Below, one piece after another: positions 46,673 through 56,147 of a stretch of 64,000 nucleotides of DNA. The stretch spans positions 2,480,001 through 2,544,000 of the forward strand of contig NC_019908.1 of the NCBI RefSeq assembly GCF_000325665.1, in the 5' to 3' direction. This stretch comes from Brachyspira pilosicoli P43/6/78 (GTDB taxonomy: Bacteria > Spirochaetota > Brachyspiria > Brachyspirales > Brachyspiraceae). The notes under the pieces are model-generated. The model did no database searches. It was not told where the DNA came from and worked only from the letters and a program-made list of their open reading frames with translations. The position numbers and the translations under genes were made by a program. The stretch's first letter is position 1; each line of letters opens with the position of its first letter.

Positions 46673-46892
46673 ATTTTGCAGGGCTTTGCCCCGCACCCCA
46701 GTTCTTTTACCAAGTAGGTACCTTTCGGTATTGGTATAAAAGAACCAAAAGAACTGCATTTAATAAAACATAGCTTTTTATGTATACGAAAACATAGATA
46801 TTATTTTATATATTCCAAATATAAAGCTAAAAACGCTCGCACTTTTTGGTTCTTTGACGAAGTCCGCACCGCGTAAGCTGCGGGAAAAAGAA
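46673..46892 (-). repeat. Interspersed repeat, full inverted copy
   Basis: Reverse orientation of the A+B form: TTGCAGGGCTTTGCCCCGCA, AGTTCTTTTACCAAG, AAGAACTGCATTTAATAAAA, AGCTTTTTATGTATAC, the AAATATAAAGCTAAAAACGC linker, and module A ending GCTGCGGGAAAAAGAAC. Confidence 0.8.
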
Positions 46893-46929
46893 CAATAAAA
46901 AAATTAATAAAATATAATCACTAATATAT

Positions 46930-47040
46930 ACTAAAAAAATTGAAGTTTGTCAACTGCGAGCCTTACCCTTCGGGTACGCTTCGCGAAAGTGCTAGTGTTT
47001 TAGCTTTTTGGAATATATAAAATAATATCTATATTTTATT
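46930..47040 (+). repeat. Interspersed repeat, chimeric fragment
   Basis: The first 57 bases duplicate 46399-46455 with few changes, including AATTGAAGTTTGTCAACTGC. From there it continues with AAAGTGCTAGTGTTTTAGCT and the TTTTGGAATATATAAAATAA linker of the plus-orientation repeat. It appears to be a recombination product of two copies. Confidence 0.65.
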
Positions 47041-47067
47041 ACAACTAAAAAAGATATACTCCTCCAT

Positions 47068-47111
47068 GCCTTTTGGTTATAAATAATTATAAAACATAAG
47101 TATTTGATATA
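47068..47111. repeat. 44-bp AT-rich motif, first of three
   Basis: GGTTATAAATAATTATAA followed by ACATAAGTATTTGATATA. Near-identical motifs lie at 54109 and 54998. This one ends 32 bp before the merR promoter. Confidence 0.6.
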
Positions 47112-47142
47112 ATTCTATAATAATTTAAACTACTAATAAGTC

Positions 47143-47173
47143 TTGACATTGGAGCATACTCTAATGCTATAAT
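47143..47173 (+). promoter_or_regulatory. MerR-type promoter/operator of the merR gene
   Basis: TTGACA (47143-47148) and TATAAT (47168-47173) are both perfect but separated by 19 bp, the overlong spacing typical of MerR-controlled promoters. The spacer holds the dyad TTGGAG-CATA-CTCTAA, similar to operators of aldehyde-responsive MerR proteins. An identical 31-bp copy lies at 54889-54919 on the other strand. Confidence 0.9.
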
Positions 47174-47202
47174 TAAAACAAAAAAGACTAGGGGCTTAAA
47201 TT

Positions 47203-47583
47203 ATGACAATAGCTGAAGTAAGCAAAAAGACAGATTTATCAACCGACACTTTGAGGTATTATGAGAGAATAGGGCTTATACCAGAAGTGGAGAGAACCGA
47301 AAGCGGTATACGAAATTATACTGATTATGATATAGGCTGGATAGAGTTTGCTAAATGTATGCGAAGTGCCGGCATGGGTATAGAGTCATTGATAGAATAT
47401 ATAAAACTCTACAACAAAGGCGATGCTACAATAGAGGCTAGAAAGCAATTATTATTAGACCAAAGAGATATAATAGAAAGTAAAATTAATGAGCTTAAAG
47501 AGACTTTAGAAAAATTAAATTACAAAATAAATAATTATGATACAAAGATGAGAGAGTGTGAAATAAAATTATCAAAGAGATGA
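47203..47583 (+). CDS. MerR-family regulator, AdhR/NmlR-like
   Basis: A 126-residue activator-type regulator. The helix-turn-helix MTIAEVSKKTDLSTDTLRYYERIGLIP is followed by RTESGIRNYTDYDIGWIEFAKCMRSAGMGIESLIEYI and a C-terminal coiled coil (ESKINELKETLEKLNYKI). Cys52 sits where B. subtilis AdhR has its aldehyde-reactive cysteine, so electrophile or aldehyde sensing is plausible. It is preceded by a 19-bp-spacer promoter containing its probable operator, so it likely controls itself as well as nearby reductases. The next gene starts 18 bp downstream. Confidence 0.92.
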   Translation: MTIAEVSKKTDLSTDTLRYYERIGLIPEVERTESGIRNYTDYDIGWIEFAKCMRSAGMGIESLIEYIKLYNKGDATIEARKQLLLDQRDIIESKINELKETLEKLNYKINNYDTKMRECEIKLSKR

Positions 47584-47601
47584 TAAATAAAGAGGATAAA
47601 A

Positions 47602-48039
47602 ATGAAAATACTATTAAGCTTTTTAATTTTTATAATGACAGCATGCAATTCTATTTATGGAGATAGTTCTGCTATGATGAACACTTTAAATAATTATGTT
47701 AATTTAAAAATAAACAACAAAGAATACAAGTTAATATTGTATGATAATGACACGGCAAGAGATTTTCTAAAAATGCTTCCATTAACTATTACAATGAATG
47801 ATTTAAACAGCAATGAAAAATATTATAATTTAAGTTCAGCACTTACAACAAAAAGTGAAAGGGTAGGCAGTATAAAAAGAGGCGACTTTATGTTATACGG
47901 CAATAATTGTTTGGTTTTGTTTTATGAAAGCTTTTCAACATCATACAGCTACACTAAAATTGGATATATAGAAAATACAGACGGCTTAAAAGATTCACTT
48001 GGAAGGGGAAGCATAGAAATAACTTTTAGTGCGAACTAG
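47602..48039 (+). CDS. Cyclophilin-like fold lipoprotein
   Basis: A 145-residue protein with lipobox IFIMTAC (Cys at residue 15). The domain pattern NLKINNKEYKLILYDNDTARDFLKMLPLTITMNDLNSNEKYY and then GSIKRGDFMLYGNNCLVLFYESF belongs to the small cyclophilin-like group. These lack the classical isomerase residues and often accompany flavodoxins and reductases in anaerobes. It is 18 bp after merR and 79 bp before the first aldo/keto reductase, so it belongs to the same likely transcript. A paralogue with a cleavable signal is encoded at 55098. Confidence 0.78.
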   Translation: MKILLSFLIFIMTACNSIYGDSSAMMNTLNNYVNLKINNKEYKLILYDNDTARDFLKMLPLTITMNDLNSNEKYYNLSSALTTKSERVGSIKRGDFMLYGNNCLVLFYESFSTSYSYTKIGYIENTDGLKDSLGRGSIEITFSAN

Positions 48040-48118
48040 TTTTTGAAACTTAATTTAAAAAAAATTAAGTTCATAAAATAAGTTCATGCATAAAAGAGGA
48101 TTTTTCAAGGAGTTTTAT

Positions 48119-48964
48119 ATGAAAAAAGTAAAATTAAGTAATGGGCTTGAAATGCCTATACTAGGTTTTGGTGTTTTTCAAATACCAGATTATGAGGAAT
48201 GTAAGAAGTCGGTACTGGATGCAATTGAGGCAGGATACAGATTAATAGACACAGCATCAGCATATAACAATGAAAAGGCAGTTGGAGACGCCATAAAAGA
48301 AAGCGGAATTGATAGAAAAGAATTATTCATCACTACAAAATTATGGATAAGCGACAGCGGTTATGATAATGCTAAAAAGGCTTTTGAAGTTTCTATGAAT
48401 AAGCTTAATTTAGATTATTTGGATTTATATTTGATACATCAGCCTTTTGGGGATTATTACGGCTCTTGGAGGGCTATGGAAGATTTGTATAACGAAGGAA
48501 AGATTAAAGCTATAGGGGTTTGCAATTTTTATCCTGATAGATTATTAGATTTTGTTATGCATAATAAAACAGCTCCTATGGTTAATCAAATTGAAACGCA
48601 TCCATTCTTTCAAAGGGAAGAGGACAATAAACTTATGAAAGAGTATAATATTCAAATAGAGTCTTGGGGACCATTTGCTGAGGGCAGGAATAATATGTTT
48701 ACTAATGAGGTTCTTAAAAAAATAGCAAGTAAACATAATAAAACAGTTGCTCAGGTTATATTAAATTGGCTTATAAAGAGAGATGTTGTTGTGATACCTA
48801 AGAGCGTACACAAAGAGAGGATTGTAGAAAACTTTAATGTGTTTGATTTTGAGTTGGACGATAATGACATGAAAGAAATTTCCAAACTAGACACTAAGCA
48901 GAGTTTATTTTTATCGCACACAGATATTGAGACAGTGAAATATTTATGCAATTATAAGATTTAG
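48119..48964 (+). CDS. Aldo/keto reductase (AKR5-like)
   Basis: A 281-residue NADPH-dependent carbonyl reductase. The catalytic tetrad is complete: Asp44 and Tyr49 in [14 protein letters not shown], Lys74 in ITTKLWI and His107 in LIHQPFG. The cofactor end shows [17 protein letters not shown] start at ATG 48119 with AAGGAG 7 bases upstream; an earlier in-frame ATG at 48086 lacks a ribosome-binding site. It is very similar to the reductase at 56148, and the two share [13 protein letters not shown]. It probably acts on toxic aldehydes or other small carbonyls under the MerR regulator. Confidence 0.93.
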   Translation: MKKVKLSNGLEMPILGFGVFQIPDYEECKKSVLDAIEAGYRLIDTASAYNNEKAVGDAIKESGIDRKELFITTKLWISDSGYDNAKKAFEVSMNKLNLDYLDLYLIHQPFGDYYGSWRAMEDLYNEGKIKAIGVCNFYPDRLLDFVMHNKTAPMVNQIETHPFFQREEDNKLMKEYNIQIESWGPFAEGRNNMFTNEVLKKIASKHNKTVAQVILNWLIKRDVVVIPKSVHKERIVENFNVFDFELDDNDMKEISKLDTKQSLFLSHTDIETVKYLCNYKI

Positions 48965-49065
48965 TATTTTTTATTATTATATTGATTTCATTCTTGAATA
49001 GCTTCAGTAAAAGTATTAAATCATACTAATTATTTTAATATAGAATAAATTATTTTAAATAAAAA

Positions 49066-49128
49066 AATAGCCTTTTTGCTTCTTTGTGGCAACAAAAGAA
49101 GTGGGGTCTGGGGCAAAGCCCCAGATAT
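49066..49128 (+). repeat. Interspersed repeat, minimal module B
   Basis: ATAGCCTTTTTGCTTCTTTG followed by GGCAACAAAAGAAGTGGGGT and the stem GGGGCAAAGCCCC. It lies between two reductase genes. Confidence 0.7.
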
Positions 49129-49189
49129 AAAATATAACTGTATCTTATTTTTATGCATGATAAGTGCATTGTTTATAAAAGGACTAATA

Positions 49190-50077
49190 ATGAAAAATAC
49201 TTTTATAACTTTATTACTAATCTTTATAACATCAATAAACATAAAAGCAGAGGCTAATAATATGAAAGGCAATTTTAACTTCAATACAAAAACTGTTACA
49301 CTAAATAATGGTTATGAAATACCTCTAAATGGAATAGGCACATACAGCTTATTAAATGAGGTTTGCTACAACTCTGTGCTTTATGCTTTACAAAATGGGG
49401 TAAGATTAATTGACACGGCTTATATATACCGCAATGAAGAGGAGGTTGCAAGAGCTGTGAGAGATTCTAAGATTGATAGAAAAGATATTTTTGTTATTAC
49501 AAAGCTATATCCTAATCAGTATAATGATGCAGAAAATGCCATAAATGAAGCGTTAAAAAAATTAGGCTATATTGATATGATGCTTCTTCATCACCCGGGA
49601 AATAATGATGTTGAAGCGTATAAGGCAATAGAGAAAGCTGTAAAAGAAGGAAAGATAAAATCTATTGGTCTTTCTAATTGGTATATAAAAGAATTAAAAG
49701 AGTTCTTGCCAAAAATAAATATTATGCCTGCTTTGGTTCAAAATGAGATACACCCATATTATCAGGATACTGAAGTTGTAGAATATATTCAAAGTTTGGG
49801 GATAGCTGTTCAAGCATGGTATCCATTGGGGGGAAGAGGTCATCAAAGAGAGCTTTTAAATGATAGTGTATTAAAAGAGATAGCTAAAAAGCATAATAAG
49901 TCAGTTGCTCAAATTATATTAAGATGGCATTTACAGAGGGGAGTTATTGTAATACCCGGTTCAAGCAATAGGGCTCATATAATAGAAAATACAGAATTAT
50001 ATGATTTTGAATTGAGCGATGATGAGATGAGAAAAATATCAAAACTTAACCGCAATGAAAAGTATGATTGGTATTAA
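49190..50077 (+). CDS. Aldo/keto reductase with an N-terminal signal peptide
   Basis: A 295-residue reductase. Residues 1-20 look like a Sec signal (NTFITLLLIFITSINIKA). The reductase starts around 33 with KTVTLNNGYEIPLNGIGTYSL. Tetrad residues lie in LIDTAYIYRNEEEV, ITKLYP and LLHHPGN, and GVIVIPGSSNRAHIIEN is near the C-terminus. Export would be odd for an enzyme that needs NADPH. An internal ATG at 49262, with AGAGG upstream, could give a cytosolic form. AAAGGA precedes the ATG at 49190. It stands between two other reductase genes. Confidence 0.88.
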   Translation: MKNTFITLLLIFITSINIKAEANNMKGNFNFNTKTVTLNNGYEIPLNGIGTYSLLNEVCYNSVLYALQNGVRLIDTAYIYRNEEEVARAVRDSKIDRKDIFVITKLYPNQYNDAENAINEALKKLGYIDMMLLHHPGNNDVEAYKAIEKAVKEGKIKSIGLSNWYIKELKEFLPKINIMPALVQNEIHPYYQDTEVVEYIQSLGIAVQAWYPLGGRGHQRELLNDSVLKEIAKKHNKSVAQIILRWHLQRGVIVIPGSSNRAHIIENTELYDFELSDDEMRKISKLNRNEKYDWY

Positions 50078-50120
50078 TAAAAATTATGTAAACAAATAAT
50101 AATAATAAGGAGTTATTAAT

Positions 50121-51093
<973 letters not shown>

Positions 51094-51120
51094 TTTTATA
51101 AGTTTTAGATTTATTTGAAA

Positions 51121-51316
51121 ACAGATTAATAAATATTTATATTTTGTATATACATAAAAAGCTATACTTTATTAAATGCAGTCCTTTTGCTTCTTTGGGT
51201 CACCAAAAGAAGTGGGGGTGTGGGGGCAACGCCACCACAAATAACAAAAAATTATTGTTCTTTTCCTTCAACTACGCTTTACGGATTTTGTCAAAGAACC
51301 AAAAAGGCTGCATGTT
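51121..51316 (+). repeat. Interspersed repeat, linker plus B and a reversed tail
   Basis: TACATAAAAAGCTATACTTT leads to AAATGCAGTCCTTTTGCTTC, CACCAAAAGAAGTGGGGGTG and GGGGGCAACGCC. It then ends with AAAGAACCAAAAAGGCTGCA, which is the start of module B in reverse. It fills the 318-bp gap before the flavodoxin gene. Confidence 0.7.
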
Positions 51317-51411
51317 TATTATAATTAATTATACACTTTTTGAATATTAAATAATTTTATCAAGCAGTTTTGAAGTAAGTCTATTAAATAAAAAAATAAC
51401 AGGAGCTCATG

Positions 51412-51921
51412 ATGAAAATATTGATAGCTTATTATTCGCATTCAGCAAACACTAAAAAACTTGCTGATACAATAGCAAAAATTATAAAAGAAGAATCACA
51501 AAATGTACAAATAGACTTTTTTAATACAGAGCCTGAAAAAGCATATTCGCCAAACTACAGCACCGTATTAAACGAAGCTAAAAGAGATATAAACAGCGGT
51601 TACAAACCAAAATTAAAAAACACCATAAAGAGCATAGATGATTATGATATTATATTTGCAGGAAGTCCTAATTGGTGGAACACAATGGCTCCTCCGTTAA
51701 ATACGTTTTTGAACAGTTTTGACTTTTCTAATAAAATAATAATGCCTTTCTGTACGCATGGAGGCGGAGGGTGTGGAAGCATTAAAAGAGATATAGAAAA
51801 AGAATCAAAGTCTAAACAAGTAGGTAAAATATTAAGCGTATATGGAAGCTCTGCGTCAAGTTCTGAGAGTGAAATAAGAAAATGGATTAAGGATATATTT
51901 GTAAAAATAAAATATACCTAA
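51412..51921 (+). CDS. Flavodoxin (cytoplasmic)
   Basis: A 169-residue flavodoxin beginning MKILIAYYSHSANTKKLADTIA, where the SHSANTKK loop binds FMN phosphate. IIFAGSPNWWNTMAPPLNTFLNSFDF and MPFCTHGGGGCGSIKRDI complete the family pattern. It carries low-potential electrons between reductases. AGGAG at 51401 suits the second of two adjacent ATG codons. Two more flavodoxins with export signals lie at 58278 and 59725; this one has no signal. Confidence 0.93.
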   Translation: MKILIAYYSHSANTKKLADTIAKIIKEESQNVQIDFFNTEPEKAYSPNYSTVLNEAKRDINSGYKPKLKNTIKSIDDYDIIFAGSPNWWNTMAPPLNTFLNSFDFSNKIIMPFCTHGGGGCGSIKRDIEKESKSKQVGKILSVYGSSASSSESEIRKWIKDIFVKIKYT

Positions 51922-51963
51922 ACAATTATAATTTGTTAAAAATTAAAGTTATATTTTATTTTG

Positions 51964-52162
51964 ATAACTGGGGCTTTGCCCCAGACCCCACTTCTTTTGC
52001 GACCGTAGGAAGTGCCTTCGGTATTGCCACAAAGAAGCAAAAAGGCTATTTTTTAGCTAAAATATATAGTTTTATTCTATATTTTGAACATTATTAGTAC
52101 AGTTTAATACTAATTTTATATTTGCACTTTTTGGTTCTTTTTGCGGCGGGAAAAAGAACAAG
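51964..52162 (-). repeat. Interspersed repeat, inverted copy
   Basis: GGGGCTTTGCCCCAGACCCC, CTTCTTTTGCGACCGTAGGA, CACAAAGAAGCAAAAAGGCT and the terminal TTTTTGCGGCGGGAAAAAGA show the A+B repeat in reverse orientation. It ends 54 bp before the cupin gene. Confidence 0.75.
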
Positions 52163-52215
52163 AAAAAGATTGAAAAAGTTAAAAATTTTTAGTATAACAA
52201 AAAGGAGAAAATAAA

Positions 52216-52662
52216 ATGCCAGATTATAAATATCAAAAATCACCAGAAAAAACTATATTCATAAAAAATGGAGAAGGCAAAAAGTTTAAAGGAGCCAAAG
52301 AATATTTTACAGGCGATGTTGAAGTAGAGATTCTCACAGAGCCTAATGAAGACTCGCATTTTTCTGTAGCCTATGTAACATTTGAGCCAGGTGCAAGAAC
52401 AGCATGGCATACACACCCTTGCGGTCAGCACTTAATAGTAGTTGAAGGAATAGGGCTCACACAAGAAGAGGGTGGAGAAGTTTTAGAGTTTCACAAAGGA
52501 GAGGCATTATACTGCCCTAAAGATAAAAAGCATTGGCATGGAGCTTCACCGGATTGCAAAATGAAGCATATTGCTATAACAGGCGATAAAGACGGAAATA
52601 ATGTAACTTGGTTAGAGCATGTTACAGATGAAGAATATAATGCTTATAAAAAGAATAGATAA
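52216..52662 (+). CDS. Cupin-domain protein
   Basis: A 148-residue single-domain cupin. The first motif, ARTAWHTHPCGQHLIVVEG, and the second, EALYCPKDKKHWHGASPD, provide the His/Glu metal ligands. Proteins of this type, often near carboxymuconolactone-decarboxylase-like and flavodoxin genes, include small metal-dependent lyases and dioxygenases; the reaction here is unknown. There is no signal peptide. AAAGGAG precedes the ATG, and the gene appears monocistronic between two repeats. Confidence 0.88.
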   Translation: MPDYKYQKSPEKTIFIKNGEGKKFKGAKEYFTGDVEVEILTEPNEDSHFSVAYVTFEPGARTAWHTHPCGQHLIVVEGIGLTQEEGGEVLEFHKGEALYCPKDKKHWHGASPDCKMKHIAITGDKDGNNVTWLEHVTDEEYNAYKKNR

Positions 52663-52694
52663 GTTTTTATATTTATAAGATTTTTTATTTTATT

Positions 52695-52900
52695 GTTTGT
52701 GGGGGCTAGTCCCTGCAAATAATAAAAATAAATAAAGTTGAAATTTTAAGTATATTCTTAAATAACTATTTTTATATGAGTTTTTTATTCAACTTTTTCC
52801 AGCAGCTCGCACCTAAAGGTACTCCTTTCAGTCGCTGTGCGGACTTCGTCAAAAGAACCAAAAAGTGCAAATGTGATATTGGGTAAAGCCTAACAAATAT
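52695..52900 (+). repeat. Interspersed repeat, module A with flanking B end
   Basis: Starts with a B tail (GGGGGCTAGTCCCTGCAAAT), passes ATAAATAAAGTTGAAATTTT, and contains module A (TCAACTTTTTCCAGCAGC, GCGGACTTCGTCAAAAGAAC, AAAAAGTGCAAATG). It fills the gap between the convergent cupin and lysR genes. Confidence 0.7.
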
Positions 52901-52921
52901 TCTATTTTTAAATAAATTAAA

Positions 52922-53803
52922 TTATAATCTATTTCTTAGCTTGCCCAAAAACACTTTTGATGCCTCTGAAAATATTTGGTTTTTCTTCCATATCACCCTT
53001 GATTCTATTTCCAATTTCGGCTTTAATGGAACAAAACAAAATCTTTCCGAATTGTTTACTAGTTTATCCATAGTTAAAATATATCCAATATCTGCTTCAG
53101 CCATAATGGCAGCATTGTAAATAAGATTGTAGGTTAATATAATATTTAATTTGTCAAAGTCTTTTCCTATCCATTCATCGAACTTTGAAGTTTGTATTTT
53201 ATTGTTAAAAAATATCTTAGGGCACATTATAGGTATATTAAGCAAATCTTTTTTTTCTATAAATTTCTTTTTCGATAGAGGTGAAGTTTTTTTCATTAGT
53301 ATACCGTAAACTTCTTTGTATGGTATATCCAAGCATTCATATTTGGAAGAGTCAAAATTGCCTATCACAACTCCGAAATCTAAAAGCCCTTTATCGAGTT
53401 TTTCTGTAATCTCTGAATATGCACCGCTATGTATATGATAAATTATATTAGGGTATTCATCTCTCATATTTTTTATAACATCAGCAATAAGTTTAACATA
53501 ATAAGTTTCAGCACTTCCTATATGAATGTCGCCTGCTATAACATCATCAGAAGATTTAAACTCTTTTTTAGTTTTCTCCATCAAGTCAATAATCTCTTCT
53601 GCTCTTTTTTTTAGAAGCATTCCGTCGGTTGTAAGTTTTATGGTGTAGTTGCTTCTAATAAACAATTTCTTTCCTATTTCTTTTTCTAAGTTGGATATTT
53701 GTCTTGATAGGTTAGGCTGGGTAAGATTAAGAGAGTTTGCGGCTTTAGTGATGCTACCTTCTCTTGCCGAAATTAGAAAATATTTCAAAGCTTTTATGTC
53801 CAT
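52922..53803 (-). CDS. LysR-family transcriptional regulator
   Basis: A 293-residue regulator. The N-terminal helix-turn-helix, MDIKALKYFLISAREGSITKAANSLNLTQPNLSRQISNLEKEIGKKLF, is typical. The periplasmic-binding-like effector domain follows from about residue 90 (GDIHIGSAETYYVKLIADVI). LysR proteins usually regulate a nearby gene in response to a small molecule. The FMN reductase gene on the same strand and the redox genes around it are candidates. About 500 bp of gene-free DNA lies upstream. Confidence 0.92.
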   Translation of the reverse strand: MDIKALKYFLISAREGSITKAANSLNLTQPNLSRQISNLEKEIGKKLFIRSNYTIKLTTDGMLLKKRAEEIIDLMEKTKKEFKSSDDVIAGDIHIGSAETYYVKLIADVIKNMRDEYPNIIYHIHSGAYSEITEKLDKGLLDFGVVIGNFDSSKYECLDIPYKEVYGILMKKTSPLSKKKFIEKKDLLNIPIMCPKIFFNNKIQTSKFDEWIGKDFDKLNIILTYNLIYNAAIMAEADIGYILTMDKLVNNSERFCFVPLKPKLEIESRVIWKKNQIFSEASKVFLGKLRNRL

Positions 53804-53845
53804 TATAGTACCTCATAGATTTATAGATGTATTTTTAAGTTTTTT

Positions 53846-54028
53846 ATTTGTGGTGGCTTTGCCCCCACGCCCCCAGTTCTTTTGCTGCCGCAAAGAACCA
53901 AAAAGGCTGCATTTTTATAAATCAATTTTTAAATATAGCCGAATTTTTATGAATTGTACTATATTTAAAAAATATAATGTAGTAGTATTTGCGTTTTTTG
54001 CAACTTTTTTGAGCGGCAAAAAAGTTGA
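53846..54028 (-). repeat. Interspersed repeat, inverted copy
   Basis: GTGGCTTTGCCCCCACGCCC, AGTTCTTTTGCTGCCGCAAA, GAACCAAAAAGGCTGCATTT and the closing CAACTTTTTTGAGCGGCAAA. It occupies the first part of the 513-bp gap 53804-54316; the remainder holds one 44-bp motif and otherwise nothing recognisable. Confidence 0.7.
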
Positions 54029-54108
54029 TAATACATCTATAAAAATAGATAAATTTATAAAATATATTTACCTTACTTTTATACTAACATACTATATATT
54101 TTTATCAA

Positions 54109-54153
54109 TGCTTTTTAGTTATAATTTATTATAAGACATAAATATTTAATATA
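54109..54153. repeat. 44-bp AT-rich motif, second of three
   Basis: GCTTTTTAGTTATAATTTAT followed by TATAAGACATAAATATTTAA. It matches the motif at 54998 with a few changes. Confidence 0.6.
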
Positions 54154-54316
54154 GTTGCGTTAAATATTTATCAGTATAACTTTTAATGAATGGAGAATTG
54201 AATATAAAAATTAATAAACTTAAAAAATATATTAAAAAAATAAATTGGCATACCTTTTTTAAGTATATACCAATTTTTATATTGAAATTGTTTATGATTT
54301 TATAAAATTAAAATAA

Positions 54317-54856
54317 TCAGACATTTAAACCCATATTGTATGCATCTTGCATAAATTTTTTATCATTAATTTCGCCTTTATTCCAAACACTATGTGCTAA
54401 TATAATTCCTTTCTCTCTCACATCTTCTAAACAATCCAAAAATCCTCTAAAGCCGTCAATAGTTCTAACCATTTCTTTTTCATCTTCAGTAGCAGCAGTC
54501 GCAATAAAATAAAAATCTTTGTTTTTAATCTCTAAATATTTAGTAACGCATCTGTCTATAAAAGTTTTCATCTGGGCATTCATTGTATAAAAGTAAACAG
54601 GTGTAGCCATTACTATTACATCAGCCTCAAGCATTTTGTCTAAAATGTCTTTCATATCATCTTTTTGTACGCAAGGCTTATTATTTTTGTAGCAAGTTCC
54701 GCAGTCTTCGCAGTAATTAATTTTTTTGTCTTTTAAAAATATCTTTTCTCCATTATGTCCAGCTTCTTTAGCACCTTTCAAAAACTCATCGCATAATGTA
54801 TCAGAATTGCCTCCTCTTCTTGGGCTAGATGATATTATTAATACTTTTTTACTCAT
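54317..54856 (-). CDS. Flavodoxin-fold NAD(P)H-dependent FMN reductase / iron-sulfur flavoprotein type
   Basis: A 179-residue protein. KKVLIISSSPRRGGNSDTLCDEFLKGA is the FMN phosphate loop of the FMN-reductase family. INYCEDCGTCYKNNKPC is the compact cysteine cluster of iron-sulfur flavoproteins, and VIMATPVYFYTMNAQMKTFIDR the next FMN-contact block. It would pass electrons from NAD(P)H or ferredoxin to acceptors such as quinones. Its promoter at 54889-54919 is identical over 31 bp to that of merR, so it is a likely target of the AdhR-like regulator. Confidence 0.92.
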   Translation of the reverse strand: MSKKVLIISSSPRRGGNSDTLCDEFLKGAKEAGHNGEKIFLKDKKINYCEDCGTCYKNNKPCVQKDDMKDILDKMLEADVIVMATPVYFYTMNAQMKTFIDRCVTKYLEIKNKDFYFIATAATEDEKEMVRTIDGFRGFLDCLEDVREKGIILAHSVWNKGEINDKKFMQDAYNMGLNV

Positions 54857-54888
54857 TTTATAACCTCTTATTTATTTTTATTAATTAT

Positions 54889-54919
54889 ATTATAGCATTA
54901 GAGTATGCTCCAATGTCAA
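54889..54919 (-). promoter_or_regulatory. MerR-type promoter/operator of the FMN reductase gene
   Basis: On the minus strand TTGACA (54919-54914), a 19-bp spacer and TATAAT (54894-54889), identical base for base to 47143-47173 and including the TTGGAG-CATA-CTCTAA dyad. It lies 33 bp upstream of the gene's ATG. Confidence 0.9.
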
Positions 54920-54997
54920 ATGATTTAGAAAGTTTTTTATATTTTTTATTTAATAGAATACTTATATTTTGATTAATTATTAAAAAATCTATATTAT

Positions 54998-55041
54998 GCT
55001 TTTTAGTTATAATTAATTATAAGACATAAGTATTTGATATA
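54998..55041. repeat. 44-bp AT-rich motif, third of three
   Basis: CTTTTTAGTTATAATTAATT followed by ATAAGACATAAGTATTTGAT. The core TTATAATTAATTATAA is a perfect 16-bp palindrome. It lies between the MerR-type operator and the cyclophilin-like gene at 55098. Confidence 0.6.
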
Positions 55042-55097
55042 TTTCTCTTTCTAATTAAAATAAAATCAATCATGATGGTTATATAGGAGGCTAGAAT

Positions 55098-55520
55098 ATG
55101 AGAAAAATTATTATAACTTTTTTTATAGGATTATTCGCTATGAATGCATTTGCTCAAAACACAAGAATAAAATTAACTTTTGAAGGCAATGAAATATATG
55201 CAGTAATAACAAATTCAAAAGCAGGAAATGATTTTTTATCTCTTCTTCCTTTAAGCGTTAAAGCAGAAGATTTTAACAGCACAGAAAAAATATTTTATTT
55301 AAGCAAGAAATTAAATATAGAAAATGAACCAGACGGCATAAACCCTAAAGCAGGCGATATCACCTATTATGCTCCTTGGGGAAACATTGCTATATTTTAT
55401 AAAAATTTTAGATACTCAAATAATTTAATTTATTTAGGCAAGTTTGAAAATACTTCAGATGTAGAAAAGCTTTCAAATATAAAAGGCAATTTTGATATAC
55501 GCATTGAAAGGGTTAATTAA
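55098..55520 (+). CDS. Exported cyclophilin-like protein
   Basis: A 140-residue protein with a cleavable signal peptide (IIITFFIGLFAMNAFA, cut near residue 19). A cyclophilin-like domain follows: IKLTFEGNEIYAVITNSKAGNDFLSLLPLSVKAEDFNSTEKIF, then NPKAGDITYYAPWGNIAIFYKNF. It is a paralogue of the lipoprotein at 47602. AGGAGG precedes the ATG. It leads a likely operon with the acetyltransferase, aldo/keto reductase and carboxymuconolactone-decarboxylase-type genes, with gaps of 19-35 bp. Confidence 0.8.
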   Translation: MRKIIITFFIGLFAMNAFAQNTRIKLTFEGNEIYAVITNSKAGNDFLSLLPLSVKAEDFNSTEKIFYLSKKLNIENEPDGINPKAGDITYYAPWGNIAIFYKNFRYSNNLIYLGKFENTSDVEKLSNIKGNFDIRIERVN

Positions 55521-55555
55521 ATGAATTGAAAAAATAAAAAGGAGAATAATAACTT

Positions 55556-56113
55556 ATGAACGTTAAAGAGTTTTTAGAAAATTATAAAAATGGAAAAGAG
55601 ATAAATATGTTTTCTGAAGAGTTTCAGATTATATATAACAAAATGCAAGAGACAGAAAAATTATTATGGCAGTATAACAACACTTTTCAAAGCTACAAAA
55701 ATAACAAAGATATATTAAACAAAATATTTGAAACTAATTTAGATGAATCTGTAATTATAATGCCAAGCTTTCATATAGATATAGGAAATGTTGAGTTTGG
55801 AAAGAATGTATTTATAAATAAGAATTGCACCATTATGGATATTGGAGGGGTAGTTATAGAAGACAATGTACAGATAGCACATAATGTAAGCATAATAACT
55901 CCTAATCATGATTATAATAACAGAAATATATTGATTCCAAAACAAATCACAATAAAGAAAAATGTATGGATAGGAACAGCTGCTATTATACTTCCTGGAG
56001 TTACTATAGGAGAAAACTCAATAGTTGCTGCCGGTGCTGTTGTAAATAAGGATGTGCCAAGTGGTACAATTGTAGGAGGCAATCCTGCCAAAGTGATAAA
56101 GGAAATAAAATAA
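55556..56113 (+). CDS. Maltose/galactoside O-acetyltransferase-type enzyme
   Basis: A 185-residue left-handed beta-helix acetyltransferase. An N-terminal helical region of about 60 residues leads to hexapeptide repeats (VEFGKNVFINKNCTIMDIGGVVIEDNVQIAHNVSII). The catalytic His is in TPNHDYNNR and the end is GGNPAKVIKEI. The family transfers acetyl groups from acetyl-CoA to sugars. AAGGAG precedes the ATG. It is an odd partner for reductases, but the spacing suggests co-transcription. Confidence 0.9.
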   Translation: MNVKEFLENYKNGKEINMFSEEFQIIYNKMQETEKLLWQYNNTFQSYKNNKDILNKIFETNLDESVIIMPSFHIDIGNVEFGKNVFINKNCTIMDIGGVVIEDNVQIAHNVSIITPNHDYNNRNILIPKQITIKKNVWIGTAAIILPGVTIGENSIVAAGAVVNKDVPSGTIVGGNPAKVIKEIK

Positions 56114-56147
56114 TAACAGAATAATATTTATAAAAAATGGAGACATT

